Positions 34,501 to 44,555 of a stretch of 64,000 nucleotides of DNA are shown in pieces. The translations under genes were made by a program, and so were the position numbers. Position 1 is the first letter of the stretch; every line of letters begins with the position of its first letter. The notes under the pieces were generated by a model. It was not told the DNA's origin. It worked only from the letters and a program-made list of their open reading frames with translations, and ran no database searches. Source of the stretch: Eretmocerus hayati (lineage: Eukaryota > Arthropoda > Insecta > Hymenoptera > Aphelinidae); contig CM056741.1 in the NCBI GenBank assembly GCA_029851415.1, positions 89,563,282 to 89,627,281 on the forward strand. Reading direction: 5' to 3'.

Positions 34501-34904
34501 GATTGAGATATTTTCAGTGTGAGTAGTCTAGTCAATTTTTGAGATGGCCGAGTCTTTACTACATGTATAATGTCATGTATCGCTGCGTAAAAGGAACGTT
34601 GTAGAATATATTGCCGAGATTATTTTATTATCAATTCGGATTGATTATTTCGTATTTGCGTTCCCTCCCTCTTCTTGTCCCTTGAGGTTCAAATTACGGT
34701 AGGTGAACGAGACTTGGAGAAGAGCTGTGTTCCAGAAAATTTTAAAGTTGCGTTCGCCAATCATTGCGCGAAATCTGCAATTTTAGGCTAAGAGTCCTGA
34801 TGATAGAAATAAGTGTGATCGGTAAATCAATTTGCCACGTCACAAAGCTTCCTGAACAAGTTTTTCCGTCACGTATTTATCAAACCAAGACTCGGGAAAG
34901 GAGT

Positions 34905-35010
34905 GTCGACACAAGGTATGTTTCCTACTCTTATGCGGGAATCGAACCTCGTACGACGGATTGGGACACCCGTAACACATCAGTGATCGCACCAGCGAGC
35001 ACACCGGCGC
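34905..35010 (-). mobile_element. tRNA-like SINE head (tentative)
   Basis: On the - strand, 34948-34938 reads GGTTCGATTCC, a perfect RNA polymerase III B box, and ~40-50 bases upstream a weak A-box-like TGGTGCGATCACTG lies near 34995. The spacing suits a tRNA-derived promoter, but the flanks do not fold as a tRNA I can identify, so a SINE head is more likely than a gene. No tail was found. Confidence 0.4.
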
Positions 35011-35055
35011 GATCCCCGATGTACTTGCTGGTGAACATACTACACCGGAAATTCT

Positions 35056-36159
35056 TTGAATTCCGAATATAACCCTACGGAAAATCTATCCGATTGGAAT
35101 AACTCAGTATCTAATATGAATGGGATGAGGAATATGAGAGGAAATATGGAAAAAATCATGTACGACGGGGCTATGCTACGAAGAAAATGTCATGATCAAC
35201 ATTATACGATGGTTCCCAATGGCCTTTGTTACGAATTAAAGATACTCTACACTCACTAAAATGCACGTTTCCGTCAATTCTCAACTTGTATAAGCCTCGA
35301 ATTCCTCCTGGGCTAGATCTACGATGGGGGGCAGTTCGTATATACGTTTCTGTTCTCCTAGAGATTAAATTACAGGTGGTCCTAGATGCGACGGGGTCCA
35401 CATTTCCATGTCCCATACGAAAAAGACATTTTCAAGGCTGAATTACGCAGAAGCAATTTTTCTTTCCATCGTGACAACAGCCACCAGGTTTCAATGACAT
35501 CAATAGGACTTAGCTAGATTTAGAGGTTTCTTCGTGCAGAATTAGATCCCGTCTCCAGAGTTTCATGATTTTTATCACCCCGATGACAAGATCGTAAGCG
35601 AGAGCGATTCTTTGAAATGACAAAAATTTCGTGACACATCAACAACTCCCGTCAGCTCTCGCATCTCGGCGAGGACGGCCGTGAGGCAAAGAAAATTCAA
35701 TTATTCAAAGTGTAATCTATCACCCATCCGATCCCCAGGATAGCTGATCAATCGCCCTCGAACCTACAAGCTAAGGCGCACACCTGGAAATCGTTGTGAC
35801 AGCCGAAAAATCAACTTTCCTCACACAACACATTCCGTATCACTGAGCCAAAGCAAGATATAGACCTCAGAAGCATTCGAAAGTGTTGGGGACGGATAAA
35901 TTCTCGAAAAAACCCAGTGAAAACCCCCACTTGTCGAAAACCATGTCTCCCGAGACGTAAAATAATTCGTCATCACAAAGTCGCTCGAATTCTGAGATTC
36001 ACCCATATGCTCTGAGTCATTCGAGAATAATTTTCAGTTTCTTACTTGTTTCCGTGTAAGAAGTCTAGGAGTATGGACTTCATTGAAAGTCATATAGATT
36101 AGATTTTTGTGAGAGTTTCAAAAACGTATGAGACCATTTGCTCTTAGTTGTTATTTAAA
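35056..36159. other. No recognisable gene
   Basis: Frames of 61-81 codons occur on both strands (35056-35441) without domain features. Nothing else could be supported. Confidence 0.5.
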
Positions 36160-36459
36160 AACTAGCGTAATGCCTCGCGTTGCTCGGCCTGTAAAAGTTC
36201 CCGAGAGGCGTATTAGTTTCTCAAAATGCTCTCTCAAATCAGATGAAAATATGTTATGTATCGTTTTATACATTGAGTTGAGTGATGGTATTTTTTATGG
36301 TCTTTATGAGTTCAAAACCGTGTGAAAACCCATCGCTTAACTTAATCTATAAAAATTTGAATAAACGTATTCTCATTTGATTTGAGAGAGCATTTTGAAA
36401 AACTAATACGCCTCTCGGGAACACTCACAGGCCAAGCAATGCGAGGCATTACGCTAGTT
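36160..36459. mobile_element. 300-bp foldback element (ACTAGCGTAATGCC family)
   Basis: The ends are AACTAGCGTAATGCCTCGC and its near-perfect complement; inverted similarity runs ~100 bases in from each side, through GAGAGGCGTATTAGTTT and ATGCTCTCTCAAATCA. The centre is unrelated. A 65-codon frame starting at 36128 crosses the left end and is not a gene. No clear target duplication was seen. Confidence 0.8.
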
Positions 36460-37049
36460 CGTCATTCAAACACATAATCATTGTGCCGACGACAACCAAC
36501 GGCTTAGGGTAATGACAGATAACCCGCTTCGACGCGAATCTCACGACACGACACCGCCCGACACAACACTTAATCCATTCCTGCAAAGCCAGACATCGAT
36601 GGATTAGATTCATTCCCATAATCCACAACTAATACCGTAAAGATGAATCCAATTTATGGATGGTTGGGTTTGTTGGAATGAATTCTGGGTCGTAGCGCGC
36701 GATAGCGCGTCGTGGCGTGGCGGAAAAATCGTGTCGTAGCGCTTTGTCTGTCATCACTCTTACACAATGCATGCAGGGCCACTTCTAGTTTCGATTTTGA
36801 CGACACAATTGATCAAATATGATAATATCATGAGCATTAACACACTGCCGTGTGCTAAGGCAACCGGACGAGTCCGCATGATTTCTCCATGAGCCGGCTG
36901 CACCGGGCTGCTGCGGCTGGCCTGCAGGCGTTGTGGCAGTCTAGTCTCGGTGACAATAACGAGAAAAGAGGTGAATAACTCTGAGTATCCGGTTCTCACA
37001 GTTTCAATAGCCGATGGATTGGAAAATGAACTTCACCCCGACAGTATTT
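36460..37049. other. No recognisable gene
   Basis: Contains short CGCGATAGCGCG-type repeats at about 36695-36745. The 79-codon - strand frame at 36999-36760 is not recognisable. Confidence 0.5.
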
Positions 37050-37380
37050 TCTGCTCTTGCGAGTTAATTCGCCTTCCTAGGTTTTGGGTTGGATTTTTTG
37101 CCCGACAGAACTTTCGGTCCGAGCATTTGAGCATTTGCGGGTTAATTCGTCTTCCTAGGTTTTGGGTTGAATTTTTTGCCCGACAGAACTTTCGGTCCGA
37201 GCATTTGGGGTTCATGCGCCTTTCTGGGTTTTAGGTTGAAATTTTTGCCCGGCAGGATTTTCAGCCCGAGTATTTCGGCACTTGCGGGTTAATCCGCCTT
37301 CCTAGGTTTTGTGTAGAATTTTTTGCCCGACAGAACTTTCGGTCCGAGCATCTCGGCATTTGCGGGTTAATTTTCCCCTA
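37050..37380. repeat. ~77-bp tandem repeat, about four copies
   Basis: A unit containing TTCCTAGGTTTTGGGTTG, TTTTTTGCCCGACAGAAC and TTTCGGTCCGAGCATTT is repeated with starts near 37064, 37141, 37212 and 37288 and a partial copy at 37366. The short frames on both strands across it are translated repeat. Confidence 0.9.
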
Positions 37381-37439
37381 TAATTGCCGCTCAAAAGCAG
37401 AAGATAATATACAACAATTACAGATTATATAATAATTAT

Positions 37440-37880
37440 AGATATAGACAATATCATATAATGTTCAATACATACAGAGAGCTTCGCAAGTGCGCGGCAG
37501 CGTGATGCGCGAGGAGAATCGAGGAGGGGAGAAAAGTCTCGACGTTTCGCGCAGCTTTTCGTGAGTGCGCGGCACTTTCCATGGATTTCAGATACTTTTT
37601 GATACTTTTCCGGGCTGGCCAACGCTCTCCACTCTCTCCATTACTTGTAGCTAATGCTGGTGGCCCCCCTCCACCGGCCACGCCGCACTCTCGTGCATCG
37701 CCGTGGACCCCCTCTTCTCACTGCTTTCTGATTCTTTTTGATGCTGCGTGATGCTTTTCCGGTGCTGGCTTTTGCTGCCTTGCGCTCTTCTTACCTGTCC
37801 CCTTCTACTCGAGCCCGCGCGCTTCACCGAGTATTCGCATTGAACACTAAACATCAATAGACAGCATCGCGCAGCAGAAG
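37440..37880. other. CpG-rich stretch without recognisable gene
   Basis: A GC-rich block with frames of 65-75 codons on the - strand in two overlapping registers; none is recognisable. It could be regulatory or repeat-derived. Confidence 0.4.
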
Positions 37881-37944
37881 AAAGTATCAGAACGCAGCGG
37901 ACAGTATGAGCTATACATTTTCAGAACAAGCCTCTTGAAAATAC

Positions 37945-38300
37945 ATCATCACGTCGTAAAATTTTATGAGGAATACGATGCGGATACCAAATTCGGACTC
38001 TGTAGTGCTTCTGGCACGGTGATAGTGGTTCCTTGAAAAAAAAGTAATACCACGCAGGAGGCTCTTTGAAACTCGTATCTGAAATTTTCATCGGATATCT
38101 CGGGAAATTTTGCGTCGAAATGGTGTTTTGAATATCTCCATTGTAACGGAGGGTACCAAGAGGATTTTGCGCGATCGTGGAGACATGGAGGTTGGACGGA
38201 CTGGATTTTTCAGTACAGGCTTTCCAATTTCGAGAATCAAGCTAGCTTGGCTCCATATGATAAGATACACCGGGATCGTTACCGGACTACTCGCTACGTG
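37945..38300 (-). repeat. Inverted copies of R3 and R2, joined
   Basis: 37945-38153 is the inverted copy of R3 (18528-18726) and 38150-38300 the inverted copy of R2 (about 13730-13870). They are directly adjacent here, which shows that R2 and R3 belong to one larger repeat. Confidence 0.8.
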
Positions 38301-39059
38301 CCGCGCCGTTTTGCGGTTCAAAAAATCGACCGAGGCGCTCATGGTGAGCAGAGCGCGGCTCAGCCTGCGCACTGAACTGGAGGAAAAGTAACACTGTAGC
38401 ATACGACATGAACGTTCAGAACAGAATACCTAGAGAACCACGCACCAAACTCGTAGATAGTAATCGACGAAGTTGTAGAGTTTTTTTATGACAGATAGTT
38501 TGAGCTATTGTGTATCTTCATTAGATCAAAATTGAGGCAACTGGGATGAGAGAAAGTCCGAGCGTCAAGCCACCCATGCTGAATGCATGGGAAATCTCGG
38601 GCGGCTCGTCTGCTCCATACGCCACCACCATCCACCATTTCGGCCGCAAGGCCCGCTTCAGACGTTTCGATTACTAAAACTTTCCGAATCTTGCTCTGAT
38701 TGGGGCTTACAAGGGCTCAATCTCTTCGTCATTAGTGACATTCCAACTTTCTCGCATAAAGTCCTCGGGTTGGTGCAGCGGTTTTTTCAGTAGAATGGAG
38801 ATATACTGCTGTGCCTATGTCTCGCGTGTATCTTTTCCTCCAGAGTTTGCCCATGCATGGGCAAACTCTGCAGGAATGCTTTCGCTCGCGGCGTTTGCGG
38901 GAGAGGTCGCTAGGCAGCGCTTCTACCAAGCACGGAGCGAATCCACCGGAGGCTTCGATGGACCATCCGGTGACGATCCCGGTGTATATTTTCATAATGA
39001 CACTATAAGAGTATCTTCAAGCATTCCCGCAATCAACGGTTCATCATGTATATCCACCG
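38301..39059. other. Unassigned; contains perfect 30-base palindrome
   Basis: Overlapping frames up to 109 codons are present on both strands but not recognisable. At 38841-38870 there is a perfect 30-base palindrome with no spacer (half-site CAGAGTTTGCCCATG). At 38965-38998 a short R2 piece recurs in + orientation. Confidence 0.7.
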
Positions 39060-39420
39060 AATAAGGGGTAAGATCGCCGCAATGAGTTTTGGAACAACAG
39101 CCAAATTCACTCCCTTATCGAGAGAAAAGAGGCAAATAAGATAGATGTCTGGAGTAAGTCCTAAAATGGACGTGCTCGACGGTTACCCGCAAAGTGGGCC
39201 TCAGGTCGTAACGGTGCGATATGATGCCTAGTCCCATGATATTTGATGTTTCGCAGGTAGATTTTGGATCGAAGGAGTAATGATTGTGGCAACAAAAGCA
39301 GCAAGAAATACATGAAAAAAGTTCTTTCAGGTTCCCCTTCCAGCTTTTCAAAGATTCACAGAGAATGGCACAAAAGAATGAAAGTTTCCGCAAAATCACT
39401 CATACGAATACGTACTATGA
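39060..39420 (-). repeat. Dispersed repeat R1, uninterrupted copy
   Basis: This is the continuous inverted counterpart of 11870-12071 plus 13461-13650 and carries one copy of the target sequence ATCAAATATCATG (on the - strand near 39237-39249), giving the pre-insertion state. Confidence 0.8.
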
Positions 39421-42299
39421 AATAATGGCATCTGTTGGATCATCATTGAACAGCTAGAAAGCCATTCCCGGTGTCTCGCAGCATAAAACGAGACACCAAG
39501 TGGTTTCCTTTGTTCGTTTCAAAAATTTTGTCAACTATAAAATTTCTCATAAAAAATGGTTCGCGCATTGAAAATGCTCTCACCGGTGAAAACACCGGGG
39601 GAGGGGGTGCAGAAATCCGCCCGATCCCGATAAGGGATCCGCGTCCAAATTCCAACCCCTACAGTAAAAACGGTTTTTTTTTTCAAAATCCTTGAAATCA
39701 GATCAGCTATTTGAGGCACCAAAAAGGGCTGAGAGAAAAATTAAAAACCACAAAAAGTTAGTCTTTTTTCATATCTTTAAGATGCTTCTTCCAAAATTCC
39801 TCTACATTAATCTGGGCTCGAGCAATCGACGTTTCTGCAAAGGAGCATTTCATACCACCGTCCAGGAATTTTTGCACGGTACTGTACATGGGTAATTTCA
39901 TCCCAATGGGGTGTAAATGATTAAATGTTAAGGACTGTGAGTATTTGAGTGTCGAATTAAACCAAAATCCGATTGGACAACCAAATGAGGATCAGACTTG
40001 AGAAAAGAAAAAGACTGATTCATGTACAAGCAAAAATGTGCAAGTAATGTCACCAAACAACTGGTTCATGATGATGTATGGACTTGACTATTGTGCAATT
40101 GAACATGGAATCACAGGATAGGGAGAAGCTGAAGAAACAAGGCAAAAATCATGCACTAACATTCATGGAAGAGTACTTCCCGAATAGAAAAGATTTTCTG
40201 GTAAGGAAAATACCATTGAAGTGGTCAAAAAGTGACAAAACAACGTCAAAATCAGAAAATTGAAAATTTATTGTGTTTTTCATCTTCTTCCAGATTATGA
40301 GTGGGTAGAGACTTTATTGTTGAAGGAATGTGTTTGTATGGTTCCCAGTGATTTTTTAGGATTTTTCCAGGTTTTTACTAAACATCATTCAAAAGTCATC
40401 ACAGATATCGGTTTCCGCCAGAGACATAGAAGTACTTCTATGTCTATGCTTTCCACCATGTCCACTGTAGTGTACAGAATAAGTAAGGGGTGAAGATAGG
40501 GGAAAATAGAAAACAATCACTAGATCTTTGTAAGAAATTTATTTTCGAGTTTATAAAACATAATTATATTCAATTCTCCTAATCCGATAAAAGTAGCACA
40601 GCCAAGACAAAAAATGAATGTATATTACGTATCCAAAAATGTGAAGAAAGTTCGGGAAAAGTATCATAGATACTCAGTAATCACTGATTTTAATTAGCTC
40701 TAGAGGGAACAAAAAATTCTAACTGAAGATCAAATATCGAAAGTATGCAAGAAATATATGAGATATACCTGAATTGTAGAAACTTAAGATTGATTGATGA
40801 CGAATGGAGATGAAATTATTGATATAGATTTCTTAGTTTCTCATGCTTCAGTCAACTTTTTCTCAGGTGTGAGTTTTCTATTATGTAGTCTCAATCCAAG
40901 TCAGCTACACATGGACAAAGCAACTTAGCTTGTCAGGGTACTGTTTTATGTACTCCATGTTGTAAACCTGGCTAAATGAATATCGAATATTGGATGATTA
41001 GGAAATGATGCTGAATATTCACCATTCCAAAGTGTTCTGGTGCTTATTGAACAAGGTCAATATATTTTCAGTCACTTTAGTAGATTGATAGAATGAAGAG
41101 TGAGACAGTATCTCCGAACAGATTATAATTTTAAGCATACTTGCTACTGTGATAGGAACAACTCTAAATTTGCCATAAGTCTTTAGCAATGTTCAATTCT
41201 TGACAAGAATTCTTGAACACTGTTTGGATGATTGGAAATGAAAAAAAGAGATCAGATACCATAATTATATGAAAGACACCCTCAGGATAATGCGAGAAAA
41301 TAAGGAATGATATAAGGTCTCCAATTTTCCAAATGATACGAGAATTAGTCTTCTACGAGTAAGTGAACACCCCATAATGACCTGTAAGAGCTACAGGTTG
41401 AAATTTCGTCCAGTTGCAAAAACTTTCCCACGAATGTTTTTTCAGCAAACTGCGGGAATTGGAGTGTATTATAACATCAACCCCAATGACTTTTCTCGAA
41501 TGAACTCCAGCCATATGTACTTCAAATAACACACTCTTGAAGTGATGCTTGTTGTCACCTCACAGCATGATAAGTGATGCATGTTTGTTTGAAAAAAATT
41601 TTGTCATTATGTCCAAGAAACAATAGATCAAGGAAATATCTCTCATCTGTCTGGGAAGATTGGTAGAAACTAAAAGAGAAAAACCCCATTAGATCTAGTG
41701 ACCGTGAATAGCAGACCATAGTTCATGTATCAGCCTTGAAAAATCAAAGATGATAAGAGCAAGAAATATCTCAGGATGACACTGCAGAGTGTGACTTTGA
41801 GAGCACGCTGTGTCTTATCCATCTAGAAATCCAGAGTGCACAAGCGATTCTCAATACTTTGTTGCTGCAATGTCTACATCATCAAATGGAAGGAGCTATC
41901 AAATTATACAGAGCACTGATGTTAAGGATTACTTTTTTGGCTAAAAGAATCCACTAAATACCTGAGGATTATCTGGGAAGATATTCTCAACCAATCTCTT
42001 GTATCGGGGGCGCAGAGCAGAGCAACACCAACAGCAGCCTGGACCAAAATGATTGATGAAAGGATTGAAGTATGAGGACAAGATTTAGAGTGTTTATATT
42101 ATTACCAAGCATGCTGCTGTTCAATCTTTTTTTATTTCCTCTTTGTATATCTGGACCTATAGGTGCAGATGGTTTGATCAGGATTGAAAAATCAACAGTT
42201 CTTTTGTTGAAGTCAGAATAATTTCTGTGTTAATAGTGGCTTGTCATTCGACAAACCAAAAATTCTCGAACCTCGTATCGCCGCTGATGGATAGTTACT
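39421..42299. other. Long stretch without recognisable gene
   Basis: Small hairpins occur at 39470-39497 (GGTGTCTCG arms) and 39582-39598 (CCGGTG arms), and a perfect 24-base palindrome at 40422-40445 (half-site AGACATAGAAGT). A 61-codon frame at 40078-40263 is rich in charged residues but unrecognised. The rest (40.5-42.2 kb) is AT-rich with many stops. Confidence 0.55.
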
Positions 42300-42440
42300 C
42301 GAGGATCGCAAATGGATAGGTGCTTCTTCTTCTTCTTCTTTCTGGGTGGACTATCTCTGACTATATCTGCGTCCTTCCATGTAGAGACCCTCCAGGTACT
42401 TCCATGCAGGTGACTATATCTGCCTCCTTTCATGCAGGGA
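42300..42440. repeat. Short tandem duplication
   Basis: A block containing GACTATATCTGC followed by CCTTCCATG or CCTTTCATG occurs twice about 50 bases apart (near 42358 and 42411). A TTC microsatellite lies at about 42325-42342. Confidence 0.6.
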
Positions 42441-42465
42441 TAAGCTGATGGCTTACCTACTACTA

Positions 42466-42613
42466 GGGTCCCTAGAAGGGGGTCTCGAAGAAGTCCGCCA
42501 TATTCAGACAAATCCGGTGGATATAGGTATACAAAAAGTATTAGTTTGTCTGAATATGGCGGCGATTCACCCAGGAGTGGGAGAACCATGTCGAGACCCC
42601 CTTCTAGTGACCC
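42466..42613. mobile_element. 148-bp foldback with 12-bp flanking direct repeats
   Basis: The ends form a near-perfect 23-base inverted repeat (22 of 23; GGGTCCCTAGAAGGGGG on the left) and the inner arms pair again through CCGCCATATTCAGACAAA. Identical TACCTACTACTA copies flank it (42454-42465 and 42614-42625). The duplication is longer than for most DNA transposons; Mutator-like elements (8-11 bases) are closest. Confidence 0.8.
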
Positions 42614-42629
42614 TACCTACTACTAATGA

Positions 42630-42957
42630 ATAGGTTTATTCGATTATGTCGCTCACAGCGCTCACAGTGCTCAGAGCACTCTCAACGCTTTCTAATCGAA
42701 TGCTCGTTCGGATTATGAGCGATGAGAGCGCTTTCGTCCACTTTCGACTGGAATCCGTTCCTTCCAAATGGCCAGGGATACTAAGGTTGGAATAGCCGAA
42801 CCACGTGAACCGGGGCGACGCTGGGTAGAAGGAACGGAATTATAGCGAAAGTGGACGAAAGCGCTTTCAACACTTTTAATCCGAACGAGCATTCGATTAG
42901 AAAGCGTTGAGAGTGCTCTGAGCACTGTGAGTGCTGTGAGCGACATAATCGAATAAA
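42630..42957. mobile_element. 328-bp foldback with 8-bp flanking direct repeats
   Basis: About 130 bases at the left (from TTTATTCGATTATGTCGC) and right (CATAATCGAATAAA) are inverted copies, including GTGCTCAGAGCACTC and GCTCGTTCGGATTA. Direct ACTAATGA copies flank it (42622-42629 and 42958-42965), compatible with an 8-base target duplication of hAT or related elements. It lies 36 bases from the hammerhead motif. Confidence 0.75.
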
Positions 42958-42993
42958 ACTAATGATTCTACTACGCTCGAGCAGAAGGCTCTT

Positions 42994-43080
42994 ATGCGTT
43001 TCGTCCTCCACCTACAACCTGGTTCATCGTAACCGGACTCATCAGCAGGGCTGGAGTTGCAGGTGGTGCCCTGGACGCTT
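42994..43080 (-). ncRNA. Hammerhead ribozyme motif
   Basis: On the - strand all core elements of a self-cleaving hammerhead appear in order. These are a 3-bp stem III strand GCG (43078-43076), GTC ending at 43074 as the cleavage site, and a 6-bp stem I (CAGGGC at 43073-43068 with GCCCTG at 43051-43046, 16-base loop). Then come CTGATGA (43045-43039), stem II GTCC (43038-43035) with GGAC (43006-43003) across a 28-base loop, GAAA (43002-42999), and the closing CGC (42998-42996). Every invariant core base is present. The very short stem III is known from retroelement- and satellite-borne hammerheads. No reverse transcriptase of the Penelope type was found nearby, so the carrier is unknown. Activity is not shown by sequence alone. 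Confidence 0.85.
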
Positions 43081-44555
43081 GGCGATGGAGTGCTTATTCG
43101 CTCTCATATACTAATCGAGGAATCGGGGTCTTTTGCCGTCGATTGCGGGAAAGGAGCTTGGACTAACGTCCATATCTATTGCGCATGTGAGGTATTATGT
43201 ACCCCACAGCCACTCCCCCCTCCACAACCATAGCGTTCAAGGTTCAAGGGATGATTTTAATTATTAATTTGTTTTTTTTTTATTTTTTTTTTATTTTGTG
43301 CGCTTTCGTTTCTACATGACCGGCCAGCGTGTAGCTACGGACTGCCGCATACCCTATAGTAACCGTGTTGCAAGCCGCAGTGCCCAAGCACAAGCTTATC
43401 GAGGATATCTGCGTGGTCGTGTTTCACGGCGCTTTGTGCTGGCGATCGAATGTGAAGAGAGGAAAGTTTTCACAGAGTATACTGGTATACAATCCAGAAG
43501 TAAGAATAACAAGTAGTGCCGCTGGCTGGCGTGGCACCCGAATTTATAGCTGGTCCTTGTCTGAGCGTACGTGCATGCCGGCATTGCGGGTGGTGGAGCT
43601 TGCCCACAAGCTAGAGTCTGCGTCTCGGAAAATTACGGGTGATCTACGACGCAACGCATCGACACATGTCGATACTGCGTACCATCTGCGTGACTTCCTT
43701 TGTGCGTACATCGATACTGGAAAGTTCCATAGCTCGCTCGCACTTGGATGCTGCGCTATTGTAGTGTGTGCATGTCCATACTATAAGCTAGCCAGAAACT
43801 CCAGAGTCCACCCCCACCCGAGCACTGCGTGATTCATCTCGTGCGTCGCGCTTGAAATTGCGTAAGCCGTTGAGGCCCACAGTCAGTGACGTCATTTGGT
43901 AGATTTCCTTCCCACGCTCGCTGTCATCGGCACGATACACGAGAGAGAGAGCATCTACGCGTGATTTATTCCAACAATTTCCAAGCATAACCTCTATGTA
44001 CGATATTTCTTGAGGTTTGCGTGGGCGTAATAGTGGACCTTCCTGTAAAAATAGCGAGAAAGGGGGGGCGCAATAATGCGTCTGACGTACTGTTCCTGAA
44101 AACTGTAAGAATAAATGATAGTGTGATCTTTTTTATCATTAGGTAACCCGTTATTCCTGTAAAAAGATTGATACAGAAGGGCTGAAAATGCGATTGTGGA
44201 CTTACACTTACGTCCGAGAGATAGCGTTCCTCCTCTCTTTTGATACTCACACAGTTTATGCCCCTAAATCATGTTCTTCCTCAATACAATTCCTATAGCT
44301 TATGGCTGAATACATAACAGCTCCCCCCATCTGCAAAAATTTGATCCTTACGGATCAAACTTTTTCCTGCATGTAGGATTAATAATTGAGGGGCTCCCCT
44401 AGAAAGATCTGGAAATTATCATGATTATTGTTTTTTCGGAAAATGATAAAGAGTAATACATAGGTACGAAGATCATTTGTTCATGAAAATGTCATATCAA
44501 AGAGTATATGCGCTTGTCACGTCTCTTAAAATTAGGAATAAAAAAAATGACCACC
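43081..44555. other. No recognisable gene
   Basis: Contains T-rich simple sequence at about 43270-43297. The 155-codon frame at 43365-43832 is the longest here and is cysteine- and arginine-rich, but I recognise no domain and see no splice context, so it is not called. A - strand frame of 94 codons (44250-43966) is also unrecognised. Confidence 0.45.

Noticed and set aside
36855..36885. GGACGAGTCC resembling part of a hammerhead
   Set aside because: The CTGATGA and GAAA core elements are missing around it.
43365..43832. 155-codon + strand frame
   Set aside because: No domain, signal or splice context could be recognised, the region is GC-rich with few stops, and overlapping frames exist; weak resemblance to a frame at 15.5 kb was judged chance.
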